The notes under the pieces were generated by a model, which was given only the letters and a program-made list of their open reading frames with translations, was not told the DNA's origin and did no database searches. A program made the position numbers and the translations under genes. A stretch of DNA of 64,000 nucleotides from Bacillota bacterium. GTDB taxonomy: Bacteria > Bacillota > Clostridia > Lachnospirales > Anaerotignaceae. Below are positions 51,917 to 61,077 of this stretch, in pieces. Where the stretch lies: positions 1 to 64,000 of the forward strand of contig JAETUG010000006.1 of assembly GCA_021768705.1 (NCBI GenBank), written 5' to 3'. The stretch's first letter is position 1. Every line of letters starts with the position of its first letter.

Positions 51917-54049
51917 TTATGCTTCTTTGTTTTCTTCTGTTTCCACTGCGTCCTTCATGGAGAAATTCAGTCTGCCCTGTTTGTCGATCTCCGTCAGTTT
52001 TACCATTACGCTGTCGCCAACGGCCAGAACATCTTCCACCTTGGCAACACGTTTGTTGGAAATTTTGGAAATGTGAATCAGACCTTCCTTGCCGGGTGCG
52101 ATTTCAACGAATGCACCGAAAGCCATCAGTCTTGTAATGGTACCTTTGTAGATGGTACCGGGTACGGGATCGCTTACGATCGCTGTGATCATATCCTTCG
52201 CCAGCTGGATACCTGCTGGATCGATGCCCTTGATGTAGATGGTACCATCATCTTCTGTATCGATTTCACAGCCGGATTCTTCCACGATCTTCTTGATCAC
52301 TTTCCCTCTTGCACCGATCACTTCTGCAATCTTTTCTACATCGATCTGCATCTGAGCGATCTTAGGCGCATAAGGAGACAGTTCCTTTCTGGGTTCTGCG
52401 ATAGCTTTCAGCATAACTTCGTTCAGGATATAGTCTCTTGCTCTGCCTGTCTGAGCAAAAGCCTGTTCGATCATGGGGAATGTCAGGCCATGGATCTTCA
52501 TATCCATCTGGATGGCTGTGATCCCTTCGCTGGTACCTGCTACTTTGAAGTCCATATCGCCGAAGAAGTCTTCTACACCCTGAATGTCTGTGATTTCGAT
52601 GAAGTCATCGTCGTTTTCACCTGTTACCAGGCCAACGGAGATACCTGCAACAGGGCGTTTAATAGGAACACCTGCTGCCATCAGGGACAATGTGGAGCCA
52701 CAGATAGATGCCTGAGAGGTGGAACCATTGGAGCTGAGGATATCAGAAACCAGACGGATAGAATAAGGGAATTCTTCTTCGCTGGGGATTACGGGCAGCA
52801 GAGCTCTTTCACCCAGTGCACCATGACCGATTTCACGTCTGCCGGGACCTCTGGAGGTTTTTGCTTCCCCTACGGAGAAACCGGGGAAATTGTAGTGGTG
52901 AATGTATCTCTTGCCTGTTTCGTTGGCATCCAGACCATCCAGTCTCTGGCCTTCGCTGATCGCACCCAGTGTGGTAACTGTCAGAGCCTGTGTCTGACCT
53001 CTGGAGAACAGAGCGGAGCCATGTACACGAGGCAGTACGTCTACTTCTGCAGACAGCTTTCTGATCTCTTCGATGCCACGGCCATCAGGACGTTTGTGGT
53101 CTCTCAGGATCATTCTTCTAACCGTCATTTTCTGGAATTTATAGATGATATCACCAATCAGCGTGGGGATGTCTGTTTCTTCACCCAGCATTTCTGTCAA
53201 CTGTTCTGTCAGAGCTTCTGTTACTTCTTCTGTTACAGCTTTGATCTTAGCGTCTCTATCCTGTTTCAGTTCAGCAAAAACAGTATCTTCCATTCTTGCG
53301 TCTGTGATGAAGCCTGTTACCAGCTGGTAAGCATCTTCGGGAATCACATATTCTGTATAAGGTGCTTTTTCTTTGCCTTCTTTTTCTGTGATTTCTTTGA
53401 TGAATTCAACAACTTTCAGATTTGTATCGAATGCCAGATGGATGGCTTCCATCATCAGTGCATCAGGAATTTCGTCTGCACCTGCTTCGATCATCATAAC
53501 CTTATCTTCTTTGGAGGATACTGTCAGATTCAGTCTTGTTGTTTCTCTCTGCGCCGCTGTGGGGTTTACCACCAGTTCGCCGTCACAGTAACCAATGCTT
53601 ACGGAAGAAACAGGATCTGTGAAGGGGATATCAGAGATATTCAGGGCCAGGGAAGCACCGATCATTGCCAGTACTTCGGGGGAGCAATCCTGATCTACGG
53701 ACATTACTGTAGCAACGATCGCTACATCGTTTCTGTAATCCTTGGGGAACAAAGGACGCAGAGGTCTGTCGATGCATCTTGCTGTCAGGATAGCTTTTTC
53801 GGAAGGACGACCTTCTCTTTTGATGAAACCGCCGGGAATCTTACCAACGGAATACAGTCTTTCTTCATAGTCGATGCTCAGAGGGAAGAAATCGATACCG
53901 TCTCTGGGCTTATCGGATGCTGTTGCAGTTACCAGAACGGTTGTATCACCATAACGCATCAGACATGCGCCATTGGCCTGTTCTGCCACTCTGCCGATTT
54001 CTGCTGTCAGTGTTCTGCCAGCCAGTTCCATGGAATAGCTTCTAAACAT
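51917..54049 (-). CDS. pnp: polyribonucleotide nucleotidyltransferase
   Basis: 3'-5' phosphorolytic exoribonuclease, trimeric, central to mRNA decay. 710 residues: two RNase PH domains (about 1-230 and 310-545), an alpha-helical linker, KH domain (EVIGARGKVIKKIVEESG) and S1 domain (GTIYKGTITRLMAFGAFVEI). Catalytic-site GQTQALTVTTLG and GDMDFKVAGT motifs are intact. ATG 54049 has AAGGAG 7 bases before; ATG 54055 is too close. A 21-bp stem in its leader suggests post-transcriptional control. Gene order rpsO-pnp matches many bacteria. Confidence 0.97.
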   Translation of the reverse strand: MFRSYSMELAGRTLTAEIGRVAEQANGACLMRYGDTTVLVTATASDKPRDGIDFFPLSIDYEERLYSVGKIPGGFIKREGRPSEKAILTARCIDRPLRPLFPKDYRNDVAIVATVMSVDQDCSPEVLAMIGASLALNISDIPFTDPVSSVSIGYCDGELVVNPTAAQRETTRLNLTVSSKEDKVMMIEAGADEIPDALMMEAIHLAFDTNLKVVEFIKEITEKEGKEKAPYTEYVIPEDAYQLVTGFITDARMEDTVFAELKQDRDAKIKAVTEEVTEALTEQLTEMLGEETDIPTLIGDIIYKFQKMTVRRMILRDHKRPDGRGIEEIRKLSAEVDVLPRVHGSALFSRGQTQALTVTTLGAISEGQRLDGLDANETGKRYIHHYNFPGFSVGEAKTSRGPGRREIGHGALGERALLPVIPSEEEFPYSIRLVSDILSSNGSTSQASICGSTLSLMAAGVPIKRPVAGISVGLVTGENDDDFIEITDIQGVEDFFGDMDFKVAGTSEGITAIQMDMKIHGLTFPMIEQAFAQTGRARDYILNEVMLKAIAEPRKELSPYAPKIAQMQIDVEKIAEVIGARGKVIKKIVEESGCEIDTEDDGTIYIKGIDPAGIQLAKDMITAIVSDPVPGTIYKGTITRLMAFGAFVEIAPGKEGLIHISKISNKRVAKVEDVLAVGDSVMVKLTEIDKQGRLNFSMKDAVETEENKEA

Positions 54050-54073
54050 AATCATTCTCCTTTACGTTTTTCT

Positions 54074-54144
54074 GCACCATAGATCTTCAACTTTATCCAC
54101 AAAGAGCTTGTCCCATTGCGTGCAAAGTTGGAAATCTATAGTGC
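54074..54144 (-). promoter_or_regulatory. long stem in pnp mRNA leader
   Basis: On the minus strand GCACTATAGATTTCCAACTT (from 54144) pairs with the region ending GGTGC at 54074: 20 of 21 positions pair, two of them as U-G wobbles, with one C-A mismatch. The 29-base apical part contains a small ACAA/TTGT hairpin. The stem ends about 25 bases before the pnp start codon. On the plus strand the wobbles would be C-A mismatches, so the structure is an RNA of the pnp transcript. Placement resembles the RNase III-cleaved pnp leader of E. coli. Confidence 0.75.
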
Positions 54145-54171
54145 GCCTTCTAGTAATTTTTATTTTGATAG

Positions 54172-54203
54172 AACAAAAGGGAGGAACCTTCTCCTCCCTT
54201 TTC
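54172..54203 (-). terminator. terminator after rpsO
   Basis: On the minus strand AAAAGGGAGGA (54202-54192) pairs with TCCTCCCTTTT (54186-54176), followed by GTTCTATC. The T-run is inside the stem, so part of the transcripts may read through into pnp. Confidence 0.7.
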
Positions 54204-54218
54204 GGTATCATCTGTAGA

Positions 54219-54485
54219 TTATTTTCTCAGACCCAGTTCTGCTACGATTGCACGGTATCTTTCGATATCGATTTCTTTCAGGTAGTTCAGCAGACCTCTT
54301 CTCTGACCAACCATTTTCAGCAGACCTCTTCTGGAATGGTGATCTTTTTTGTGCATTTTCAGATGGTCTGTCAGCAGAGCGATTCTTGCTGTCAGCAGAG
54401 CGATCTGTACTTCGGGAGAACCTGTATCATTAGGTGTTCTGCCGTATTTTGCGATGATTTCCTGTTTGTTGATTGTTGCTGCCAT
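54219..54485 (-). CDS. rpsO: 30S ribosomal protein S15
   Basis: Primary binder of 16S rRNA central domain. 88 residues, standard length. The signature [16 protein letters not shown] (20-35), [15 protein letters not shown] (42-56) and RRGLLNYL are essentially consensus. ATG 54485 follows AAGGAGG. The 242-base gap upstream to ribF holds its promoter (TTGCAA near 54617-54622 with a -10 about 17 bases on) and a leader of about 100 bases with a CGGA/TCCG hairpin; S15 leaders are often autoregulatory, but this one cannot be classified. Confidence 0.98.
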   Translation of the reverse strand: MAATINKQEIIAKYGRTPNDTGSPEVQIALLTARIALLTDHLKMHKKDHHSRRGLLKMVGQRRGLLNYLKEIDIERYRAIVAELGLRK

Positions 54486-54727
54486 TGTTGTTTTCCTCCT
54501 TAGAAAATATAGGTTTTCTTTTTTCTGTATCCCCGGAGACTAAGTAGTGGTCGGAGTGTCCGAAAACTGAGTCACGGTTTTACAACATTTATAGTTTACC
54601 ATAGGAGCCTATTCTTTGCAAGGAAAAACAAAGAAATTTTCTATGTTTTCCCTAAAAATACAAGGCTTTTCGAGGGTTTGTCCTCCTCCTGCGGCAAAAT
54701 GTATTTCCCGCTCTGTTTTTCTTCTAT

Positions 54728-55681
54728 TTATTCTTCCTCGCTTTTCCAGTGGGCATATTCTTCGGAAGCAAAATATTCCCTTGCCTGTTCCGCATTGATG
54801 GCGATCTGTCTCTGCAGTTCCTCCACACTGGGGAATTTCTGTTCACTGCGCAGGAATTTATAGAAGAAGGTCTGCAAAGTTTCGCCGTAGATCATTTCGT
54901 TGAAATCCAGCAGATAGGTCTCTACGATCTTTACTGTGCCGTTTACCGTAGGGTTTTTGCCGATATTCGTCACACCATAATAGTATTTGCCCTTATACAG
55001 TGTTTTGGTGGCATAAACGCCATTGGGAGGGAACAGCTTCAAGGGATGGGCTTCGATATTCACCGTAGGGAAACCAATGGTTCTGCCCAGTTTTTTTCCT
55101 TCCTTTACCGTACCCAGAATGAAATAAGGCACCGTCAGCATCTGATTTGCCTCTTCCAGATCCTTTTCGATCAGGCAATGACGGATACGGGAAGAGCTGA
55201 CTCTTTCCTCGCCGTGGAGCACCTTCGGCACACCAACGACCATAATGCCTCTTTCTGCCCCCAGTTCCTTCAGCATTTCATAATTCCCTGCAGCACCCTT
55301 GCCAAAATGATAGTCTTCCCCTACCACCAGCACCTGGCACTTCAGCTTTTCAAAAATCAGTTTGACAGCGAAATCTTCGGGGCTCATTGCCGCAAATTCC
55401 GCATCAAAGGGGTATTCAATATAAGTATCAATCCCAATCTGCTCCATCTGGAATTTCTTCTCAGAGGGATCCATGATCAGGGCAAAATCATCTTTTTTCT
55501 TAAAAACGAGCATGGGATGGGGAGAGAAGGTGAAAACAACGCTTTTCAGCCCCTCTTCTTCCGCAAACTGCTTTGTCAGATGGATCAGCGAACGATGACC
55601 CAGATGCAGACCGTCAAAGTTACCCAGGGTAACAGCGGTTGGTCGGTCCTGCTCGATTCGCGTGTCAGTGATATGTTCCAT
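54728..55681 (-). CDS. ribF: bifunctional riboflavin kinase / FAD synthetase
   Basis: Makes FMN then FAD. 317 residues: N-terminal nucleotidyltransferase domain (about 12-185) with TLGNFDGLHLGH and SSSRIRHCL, and C-terminal riboflavin kinase domain (about 188-315) with GRTIGFPTVNI (Mg/ATP site) and GVYATKTLYKGKYYYGVTNIG. ATG 55681 follows TTAAGGAG; the truB stop is within the same site. Last gene of the rimP-ribF operon. Confidence 0.96.
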   Translation of the reverse strand: MEHITDTRIEQDRPTAVTLGNFDGLHLGHRSLIHLTKQFAEEEGLKSVVFTFSPHPMLVFKKKDDFALIMDPSEKKFQMEQIGIDTYIEYPFDAEFAAMSPEDFAVKLIFEKLKCQVLVVGEDYHFGKGAAGNYEMLKELGAERGIMVVGVPKVLHGEERVSSSRIRHCLIEKDLEEANQMLTVPYFILGTVKEGKKLGRTIGFPTVNIEAHPLKLFPPNGVYATKTLYKGKYYYGVTNIGKNPTVNGTVKIVETYLLDFNEMIYGETLQTFFYKFLRSEQKFPSVEELQRQIAINAEQAREYFASEEYAHWKSEEE

Positions 55682-55684
55682 TTT

Positions 55685-56593
55685 TTACTCCTTAATCAGC
55701 ATCTTGAATGGTTTGATAAAAAAGCCTTCTTCTTGTTTTATCTCATAAAGCCCTACCAGGTTGTTTTCAAAATCGTATACAGCGACGATCTCGCCCACCT
55801 GCAGGGACGTAGGTTTTTGTTCAAAAAATTTCTCCCGGATCTTCCCGCCGTTATAAAGCAGCTTTGTAGAATTTTCCGCCACCTTTATAACAGGGAAATC
55901 CTTCAGGGCTTCTTCCATGGTCAGCAGAGCTTCTTCTGCCTGTTCCTGTTCTGCCAGTTCTTTCAATTCAGAAAGGCGGATGGCATTTTCCAGAGAAAAT
56001 GCACCTGTTGCCGTCCGCAACAGTTCTTCCATGTGGCCACCGCAGCCCAAGGCCTTGCCAATATCGGCACACAGGGTACGGATGTAAGTTCCCTTGGAGC
56101 AATCCACATCCATCTCCACCCGATCGGGGGGCAGGAATTGACGGATACGGATATCATACACCTCGATGGTGCGGGATTTCCGCTCAATTTCTTTCCCTTC
56201 TCTGGCCAGTTCATAGAGTTTTTTCCCATTGACCTTTACCGCAGAATACATAGGCGGCACCTGTTCCAGCCTGCCAATGAAAGAATCCACCACTTCCCGA
56301 ATCTTCTCTTCGTTGAAGTCCACAGGCTTTGTTTCCAGCACTTCACCGGAGGCATCCTCCGTGGTGGTTGTAACACCCAATTTCAGCATCGCACGATAGC
56401 TTTTTCTGCCGTCCATAATGACATCGGACAGCTTCGTGGCCTTGCCCACGCAGACAGGCAGAACGCCCTCCGCATCGGGATCGAGGGTGCCTGTATGGCC
56501 CACCTTTTTCATGTGGATGGTGCGGCGCACCACTGCCACCACGTCATGGGAGGTAAAGCCCTTTTCCTTGTATATATTAAAAATACCGTCCAA
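55685..56593 (-). CDS. truB: tRNA pseudouridine-55 synthase
   Basis: Makes the universal T-loop pseudouridine. About 302 residues. Catalytic Asp D38 in VGHTGTLDPDAEGVL; YSAVKVNGKKLYELAREG and CSKGTYIRTL are conserved, and a C-terminal PUA domain is present. A TTG start at 56593 is favoured because AAGGAGG is 8 bases before it and it gives the usual MDGIFNIYKEKG N-terminus; upstream extension to 56740 would be unrelated to the family. It sits between nrnA and ribF. Confidence 0.95.
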   Translation of the reverse strand: MDGIFNIYKEKGFTSHDVVAVVRRTIHMKKVGHTGTLDPDAEGVLPVCVGKATKLSDVIMDGRKSYRAMLKLGVTTTTEDASGEVLETKPVDFNEEKIREVVDSFIGRLEQVPPMYSAVKVNGKKLYELAREGKEIERKSRTIEVYDIRIRQFLPPDRVEMDVDCSKGTYIRTLCADIGKALGCGGHMEELLRTATGAFSLENAIRLSELKELAEQEQAEEALLTMEEALKDFPVIKVAENSTKLLYNGGKIREKFFEQKPTSLQVGEIVAVYDFENNLVGLYEIKQEEGFFIKPFKMLIKE

Positions 56594-56690
56594 AAACAGT
56601 ACCTCCTTTTTGGTATAGGGTCGGTCACATTCGAGCAAAAAGTATTTTTGTCTCTTGTTTCCTTCCCGCAAGCAAACTGCTGTTTTCCCC

Positions 56691-57653
56691 TTACAGCATT
56701 TTTTCCACTTCCGCCAATACCATGGCTTTTGCTTCGGCAATGGGTACGGAAATGGTACAGCCTGCCGCCTTCACATGACCGCCGCCGCCAAATTTCTGCG
56801 CCAGCGCACAGACATCGTAGCCATCATTGCCACGGAAGCTGCCTTTTACATCCGTTTCCGTCTTTTCATAGAAGAAACAAGCCACCTTTGCCCCCAGCAC
56901 ACCTTTCAGGTAATTGATGATGGCATCCAATTCCTTGTTGCTGCCGCCCAATGCTTCGATCTCTGCCGTGGTGATGGTAGAACAAACTACAGTGCCGTCA
57001 AAGAGAAGTTCCGCATTGTCCAAGGCTTTCCCCATGATCTTCAGCTCAGAAAAGCTGCGGCTATCGAAAAACCTGTTATAAATCTCTGTAAAAGGAATCC
57101 CATAGTCCATCAATTCCCCGGCAATCTTCATGGTTTCAGGAGAAGTGGAGGAATGACGGAAACCGCCTGTATCATAGATCAACCCGGCATAGAGCCCTGC
57201 CGCTTCCGCTGCTGTGATAGGCAGACGGTCTTTCAGCAGGCGGAAGATGATCTCACTGGTGGAAGAAGCATCCGCATCCACATAATTCAGTTCCCCGAAA
57301 AAGGAATTGCTGCCGTGGTGGTCGATATTGATTTTCTTGGATGCTTTTTGAAAAATCTCTGCAGCAGCACCAAGGCGACCTTCATCCCCACAGTCCAAGG
57401 CAATAAAAAGCTCAGGCACTTCTGCTTTTTCCGCTTCACAAACCAAATGTCCGTTGGGGATCAGATGATATTTGTCCGCATATTTCTCCAATACGACCTG
57501 TACTTTTTTACCACTCTTCTCTAGGGCACCCCCCAGTGCCAAGCAGGCGCCGATGGCATCCCCATCAGGGTTGATGTGCCCTGCCAGCACGATAGAATCG
57601 GCTGACAAGATCCCTTCCATGATTTTTTCAAAAGAGTCATTTGCTTTCATCAT
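56691..57653 (-). CDS. nrnA: DHH family nanoRNase / pAp phosphatase
   Basis: Degrades short oligoribonucleotides and pAp. 320 residues. DHH domain with GHINPDGDAIGA (25-36), FIALDCGD and the name motif INIDHHGSNS (about 107-116), then a DHHA1 domain with GGGGHVKAAGC near the end. Overlaps the rbfA stop by 4 bases, as in most Firmicutes operons of this type. Confidence 0.96.
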   Translation of the reverse strand: MMKANDSFEKIMEGILSADSIVLAGHINPDGDAIGACLALGGALEKSGKKVQVVLEKYADKYHLIPNGHLVCEAEKAEVPELFIALDCGDEGRLGAAAEIFQKASKKINIDHHGSNSFFGELNYVDADASSTSEIIFRLLKDRLPITAAEAAGLYAGLIYDTGGFRHSSTSPETMKIAGELMDYGIPFTEIYNRFFDSRSFSELKIMGKALDNAELLFDGTVVCSTITTAEIEALGGSNKELDAIINYLKGVLGAKVACFFYEKTETDVKGSFRGNDGYDVCALAQKFGGGGHVKAAGCTISVPIAEAKAMVLAEVEKML

Positions 57654-58021
57654 TCAGCATCTCTCTCTTCTCGTTCTTTGGAAATCTGGCTGAAAAGCTG
57701 ATCCATGTGGATGGCATATTCTGCAGATTCATCCAATTTGAATCTCAGCTCCGGTGTGTAGCGCAGATTGATCCTTTGGGCAATCAGGCGGCGAATAAAG
57801 CCACCTGCGTTATTCAGCCCTTTCATCACATTTTCTTTATCTGTTTCGTCACCCAGTACGGAAACAAAAACCTTACAGTATTTCAAATCCTGTGTTGTTT
57901 CCACGCGGATGACGCTTGTCATCGCACCGATGCGGGGATCTTTCAGCTCTGCTCGGATGATCTGAGACAGTTCCTTCATGATCTCGTCATTGATGCGGGA
58001 AAGTCTATTGTTTGTTTTCAT
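57650..58021 (-). CDS. rbfA: ribosome-binding factor A
   Basis: 30S maturation factor with a KH-like fold. 123 residues. LSRINDEIMKELSQIIRAEL (6-25) and DPRIGAMTSVIRVETTQDL (28-46) followed by KYCKVFVSVLG match the family. ATG 58021 follows AAGGTG. It lies between infB and nrnA, overlapping the latter. Confidence 0.96.
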   Translation of the reverse strand: MKTNNRLSRINDEIMKELSQIIRAELKDPRIGAMTSVIRVETTQDLKYCKVFVSVLGDETDKENVMKGLNNAGGFIRRLIAQRINLRYTPELRFKLDESAEYAIHMDQLFSQISKEREERDAE

Positions 58022-58046
58022 ATCTTTTCACCTTGATTCGGTTGGA

Positions 58047-60434
58047 TTAGCGCGGTACTTCTACCATCGTGAAGGCTTCTACCCAGTCGCCTTCTTTGAT
58101 ATCATTGTATTTTTTGAATACCAGACCACATTCATAGCCTGCGGCAACTTCTTTTACGTCATCCTTGAAACGTCTCAAGCTTTCCAGATCGCCTTCGTAA
58201 ACAACGATACCGTCACGAACGATACGAACCTGACAGTTACGTACGATTTTACCGTCTTTGACATAGCTGCCTGCGATTGTACCAACGCCGGAGGCTTTGA
58301 AGGTCTGACGAACTTCTGCGTGACCCAGAACTTTTTCTTCGTATACAGGATCCAGCATACCCTTCATCGCAGCCTGAATATCTTCGATGGCGTTGTAGAT
58401 GACACGATACAGACGAACATCGACCTTTTCTTCGTCGGCGAATGCTTTTGCAGCAGGTTCGGGACGAACGTTGAAGCCGATGATGATAGCATTGGATGCG
58501 GATGCCAGCATAACGTCGCTTTCTGTGATGGCACCAACACCACCGTGGATGATGCGAACACGCACTTCTTCGTTGGACAGTTTTTCCAGAGACTGACGAA
58601 CGGCTTCTACGGAACCCTGTACGTCTGCTTTTACGACGATGCCCAGTTCCTTCATGTTACCGCTCTGGATCTGGTTGAACAAATCATCCAGGGATACTTT
58701 CTGGGGTGTCTGACCGATCAGTGTTTCTCTGTTCTTTGCGATCACACTTTCTGCCAGCTGTCTTGCCTGTTTTTCGTTTGCCGCTACATAGAAGCTGTCA
58801 CCGGCGGAAGGCACTTCGGACAGACCCAGAATCTCAACAGGTGTGGAAGGGCCTGCAACCTTTACGCGTCTGCCCTTATCATCTGTCATGGCTCTGATCT
58901 TACCATAAGCAGGGCCGGCAACAACAGGGTCACCGACACGCAGCGTACCGCTCTGTACCAATACGGTTGCAACGGGGCCACGGCCTTTATCCAGCTGTGC
59001 TTCGATGATGGCACCTCTTGCTTTTTTGTTGGGGTTTGCTTTCAGTTCTTTCATTTCTGCTGTCAGGATGATCATTTCCAGCAGATTATCGATACCTTCT
59101 TTGGTATGAGCGGAAACAGGTACACATACGGTTGTACCGCCCCAGTCTTCTGCCAGCAGATCATATTCTGTCAGTTCCTGTTTTACTCTGTCAGGGTTTG
59201 CAGAAGGTTTATCCATTTTATTGATGGCAACGATGATTTCAACGCCTGCGGCTTTCGCATGGTTGATAGCTTCTACTGTCTGAGGCATAACACCGTCATC
59301 GGCAGCAACTACCAGGATGGCGATATCTGTGATCTGTGCACCACGCATACGCATTGCTGTGAAGGCTTCGTGACCGGGTGTATCCAGGAAAGTGATGGGT
59401 TTACCGTCGATCTGCACGGTGTAAGCACCGATATGCTGTGTGATACCGCCGGCTTCGCCTTTTGTTACATTTGCATGACGGATGGCATCCAGCAGGGAAG
59501 TTTTACCATGGTCAACGTGACCCATAACAACAACTACGGGAGGACGTTCTTCCAGTTTGGATTCATCCTCTTCCTCCTCTGTGCCGAAGGCTTCTTCCAT
59601 GATATCTTTTTCTTCTTCCAGTTCCAGAATCACGTTGTACTCTTCTGCGATAGTTGCAGCTGTATCAAAATCCAGTGTAGCATTGATCGCCAGCATTTTG
59701 CCCTTTTTCATCAGATTCATTACCAGATCGGAACCTTTTTTGCCCAGGACTTCTGCCAGATCCTTCACGGTGATGCTTTCAGGGATATATTTGATCACAG
59801 GATCAGCGTTTGCAGCTTTTTCTGCTGCTTCCAGTGCTTCCAACTCTGCCATCAGCGCTGCTTCTTCTTCCATTTCACGACGTCTGCGTTCCATGGGGTT
59901 TTCTCTTACCTTCTGACCGTTTTTATTGCCGTTTTTGTTGCCCTTTTTATCTTTGCCTTTGTTGTTATCTTTATTCTGAGGTTTGCCCTGCTGCTGATTG
60001 CCGCCCTGTTTGGGGCCGTTCTGCTGCTGAGGCTTGCCCTGTCTGTTATCGTTTCTGTTATCCTGTTTCTGGGCAGGTCTGTTGCCGCCCTGTTTCTGGT
60101 TATTATCTTTTCTAGGTGCATCCTGTTTGGGTGCATTCTGCTTAGGCGCATCTTTTTTGGGTGCATCCTGTTTGGGTGCATTCTGCTTGGGCGCTTCCTT
60201 TTTGGGTGCGTCTTTCTTGGGTGCTTCCTTTTTGGGTGCTTCCTGCTTAGGCACTTCTTTTTGGGGCTCTTCTTTTTTCGGCTGATACAGTGCTGTCACC
60301 TTTGCGGCTTCTTCTTCTGTCAGCATTGCCATGTGGCTTTTTGCTTCGATACCAACACTGTTGATTTTTTCCATCAGAGCTTTATTGGCAACGCCCAGCT
60401 GCTTTGCCAGTTCATAAATTCGAATTTTGGACAT
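58047..60434 (-). CDS. infB: translation initiation factor IF-2
   Basis: GTPase that brings initiator tRNA to the 30S subunit. 795 residues. N-terminal helix domain (1-50), a long disordered low-complexity region (about 55-210) of [10 protein letters not shown]-like repeats and Gln/Asn-rich runs, a second IF2_N domain (about 225-275), then the G domain with [10 protein letters not shown] (about 305-314), DTPGHEAF and NKMDKP, and C-terminal domains II-IV. ATG 60434 with GAGGTGTTGTGG upstream. Part of the nusA-infB operon. Confidence 0.97.
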   Translation of the reverse strand: MSKIRIYELAKQLGVANKALMEKINSVGIEAKSHMAMLTEEEAAKVTALYQPKKEEPQKEVPKQEAPKKEAPKKDAPKKEAPKQNAPKQDAPKKDAPKQNAPKQDAPRKDNNQKQGGNRPAQKQDNRNDNRQGKPQQQNGPKQGGNQQQGKPQNKDNNKGKDKKGNKNGNKNGQKVRENPMERRRREMEEEAALMAELEALEAAEKAANADPVIKYIPESITVKDLAEVLGKKGSDLVMNLMKKGKMLAINATLDFDTAATIAEEYNVILELEEEKDIMEEAFGTEEEEDESKLEERPPVVVVMGHVDHGKTSLLDAIRHANVTKGEAGGITQHIGAYTVQIDGKPITFLDTPGHEAFTAMRMRGAQITDIAILVVAADDGVMPQTVEAINHAKAAGVEIIVAINKMDKPSANPDRVKQELTEYDLLAEDWGGTTVCVPVSAHTKEGIDNLLEMIILTAEMKELKANPNKKARGAIIEAQLDKGRGPVATVLVQSGTLRVGDPVVAGPAYGKIRAMTDDKGRRVKVAGPSTPVEILGLSEVPSAGDSFYVAANEKQARQLAESVIAKNRETLIGQTPQKVSLDDLFNQIQSGNMKELGIVVKADVQGSVEAVRQSLEKLSNEEVRVRIIHGGVGAITESDVMLASASNAIIIGFNVRPEPAAKAFADEEKVDVRLYRVIYNAIEDIQAAMKGMLDPVYEEKVLGHAEVRQTFKASGVGTIAGSYVKDGKIVRNCQVRIVRDGIVVYEGDLESLRRFKDDVKEVAAGYECGLVFKKYNDIKEGDWVEAFTMVEVPR
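60108..60270. repeat. imperfect tandem repeat within infB
   Basis: About a dozen degenerate 15-base units (plus strand GGGTGCATCCTGTTT and variants) encode (K/Q)-(E/D/N)-A-P-K repeats in the disordered linker of IF-2. Copy number is likely variable between strains. Confidence 0.75.
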
Positions 60435-60461
60435 TCCACAACACCTCGTCTTTCTCGAAGA

Positions 60462-60794
60462 TCAATCTTCACCGACCTTCGTTCTATTCTCTATGGTCTC
60501 TTCCGCCAGCTGTCTCAATTTCTTCGCAAAGCCTTCTTCGGTGATTGCGATGATGGAGCGCATATCAGCGCCGATGGCTCTGCCCAATTCCTGTTTCGTC
60601 CCTGCCTCTATCAAAGGCAATTCATAATACACTGCGGAATTGATAAATTTCTTTTTTGTATTTTTAGAAGCATCTTCCGATAAGATCAGCAGATACGCCT
60701 GCTTCTTGCGTACCGCCTGTTCTGCTGCCACTTCGCCTGCGGCAAGTTTGCCTGCCCGCTTGCAAAGTCCCAGAAGGGAAAGAAATTTATGCAT
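60462..60794 (-). CDS. ylxQ: L7Ae-family ribosomal-like protein YlxQ
   Basis: 110 residues, L7Ae/L30e/S12e/Gadd45 fold. HKFLSLLGLCKRAGKLAAGE (2-21) and LLILSEDASKNTKKK (about 40-54) are typical of the YlxQ/RplGB subgroup that binds kink-turn RNA. ATG 60794 overlaps the ylxR stop by 8 bases; longer starts upstream would run inside ylxR. Between ylxR and infB as in other Firmicutes. Confidence 0.92.
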   Translation of the reverse strand: MHKFLSLLGLCKRAGKLAAGEVAAEQAVRKKQAYLLILSEDASKNTKKKFINSAVYYELPLIEAGTKQELGRAIGADMRSIIAITEEGFAKKLRQLAEETIENRTKVGED

Positions 60795-61062
60795 TCGTTT
60801 CTTCCTCCATCTCCTGCAGCAGCTGTTCATACACTTCCTTCGGCACAGGTGCCTTGAAGGAGCGTTCCAGCCCTTTGGATTTCTGTGCTTTCGCCAGACA
60901 TTCCCCATTGGGACAAATATATGCGCCGCGACCGGGCTTTTTGCCGGTGCGGTCCAAAGAAAACTCGCCCTCATCATTTCTCACGATACGGATGAGTTCT
61001 TTTTTATTTTTCATTTCCTGGCAACCGGTGCATTTTCTGAGAGGTACTTTTCTCTGCTTCAT
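60787..61062 (-). CDS. ylxR: YlxR (RnpM) RNase P modulator family
   Basis: 91 residues, DUF448. RKCTGCQEMKNKKELIRIVR (9-28) and GRGAYICPNGECLAKA with paired Cys are the family signatures. Homologues bind RNase P RNA and modulate its activity (recent family knowledge). ATG 61062 follows GGGAGGAGAGCG, 15 bases after nusA. Confidence 0.94.
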   Translation of the reverse strand: MKQRKVPLRKCTGCQEMKNKKELIRIVRNDEGEFSLDRTGKKPGRGAYICPNGECLAKAQKSKGLERSFKAPVPKEVYEQLLQEMEEETNA

Positions 61063-61077
61063 ACGCTCTCCTCCCTT

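Noticed and set aside
51365-54082. 905-codon open frame opposite pnp and the M16 peptidase
   Set aside because: It spans two real genes and the pnp leader on the other strand, which no real gene would do; shadow frame.
60108-60270. CRISPR-like or intergenic tandem repeat
   Set aside because: The repeat is in frame and encodes the disordered linker of IF-2; units are contiguous without unique spacers.
57978-60683. 901-codon open frame opposite infB
   Set aside because: Shadow of a highly biased gene; its hydrophobic runs are the mirror of the Lys/Ala/Pro repeats.
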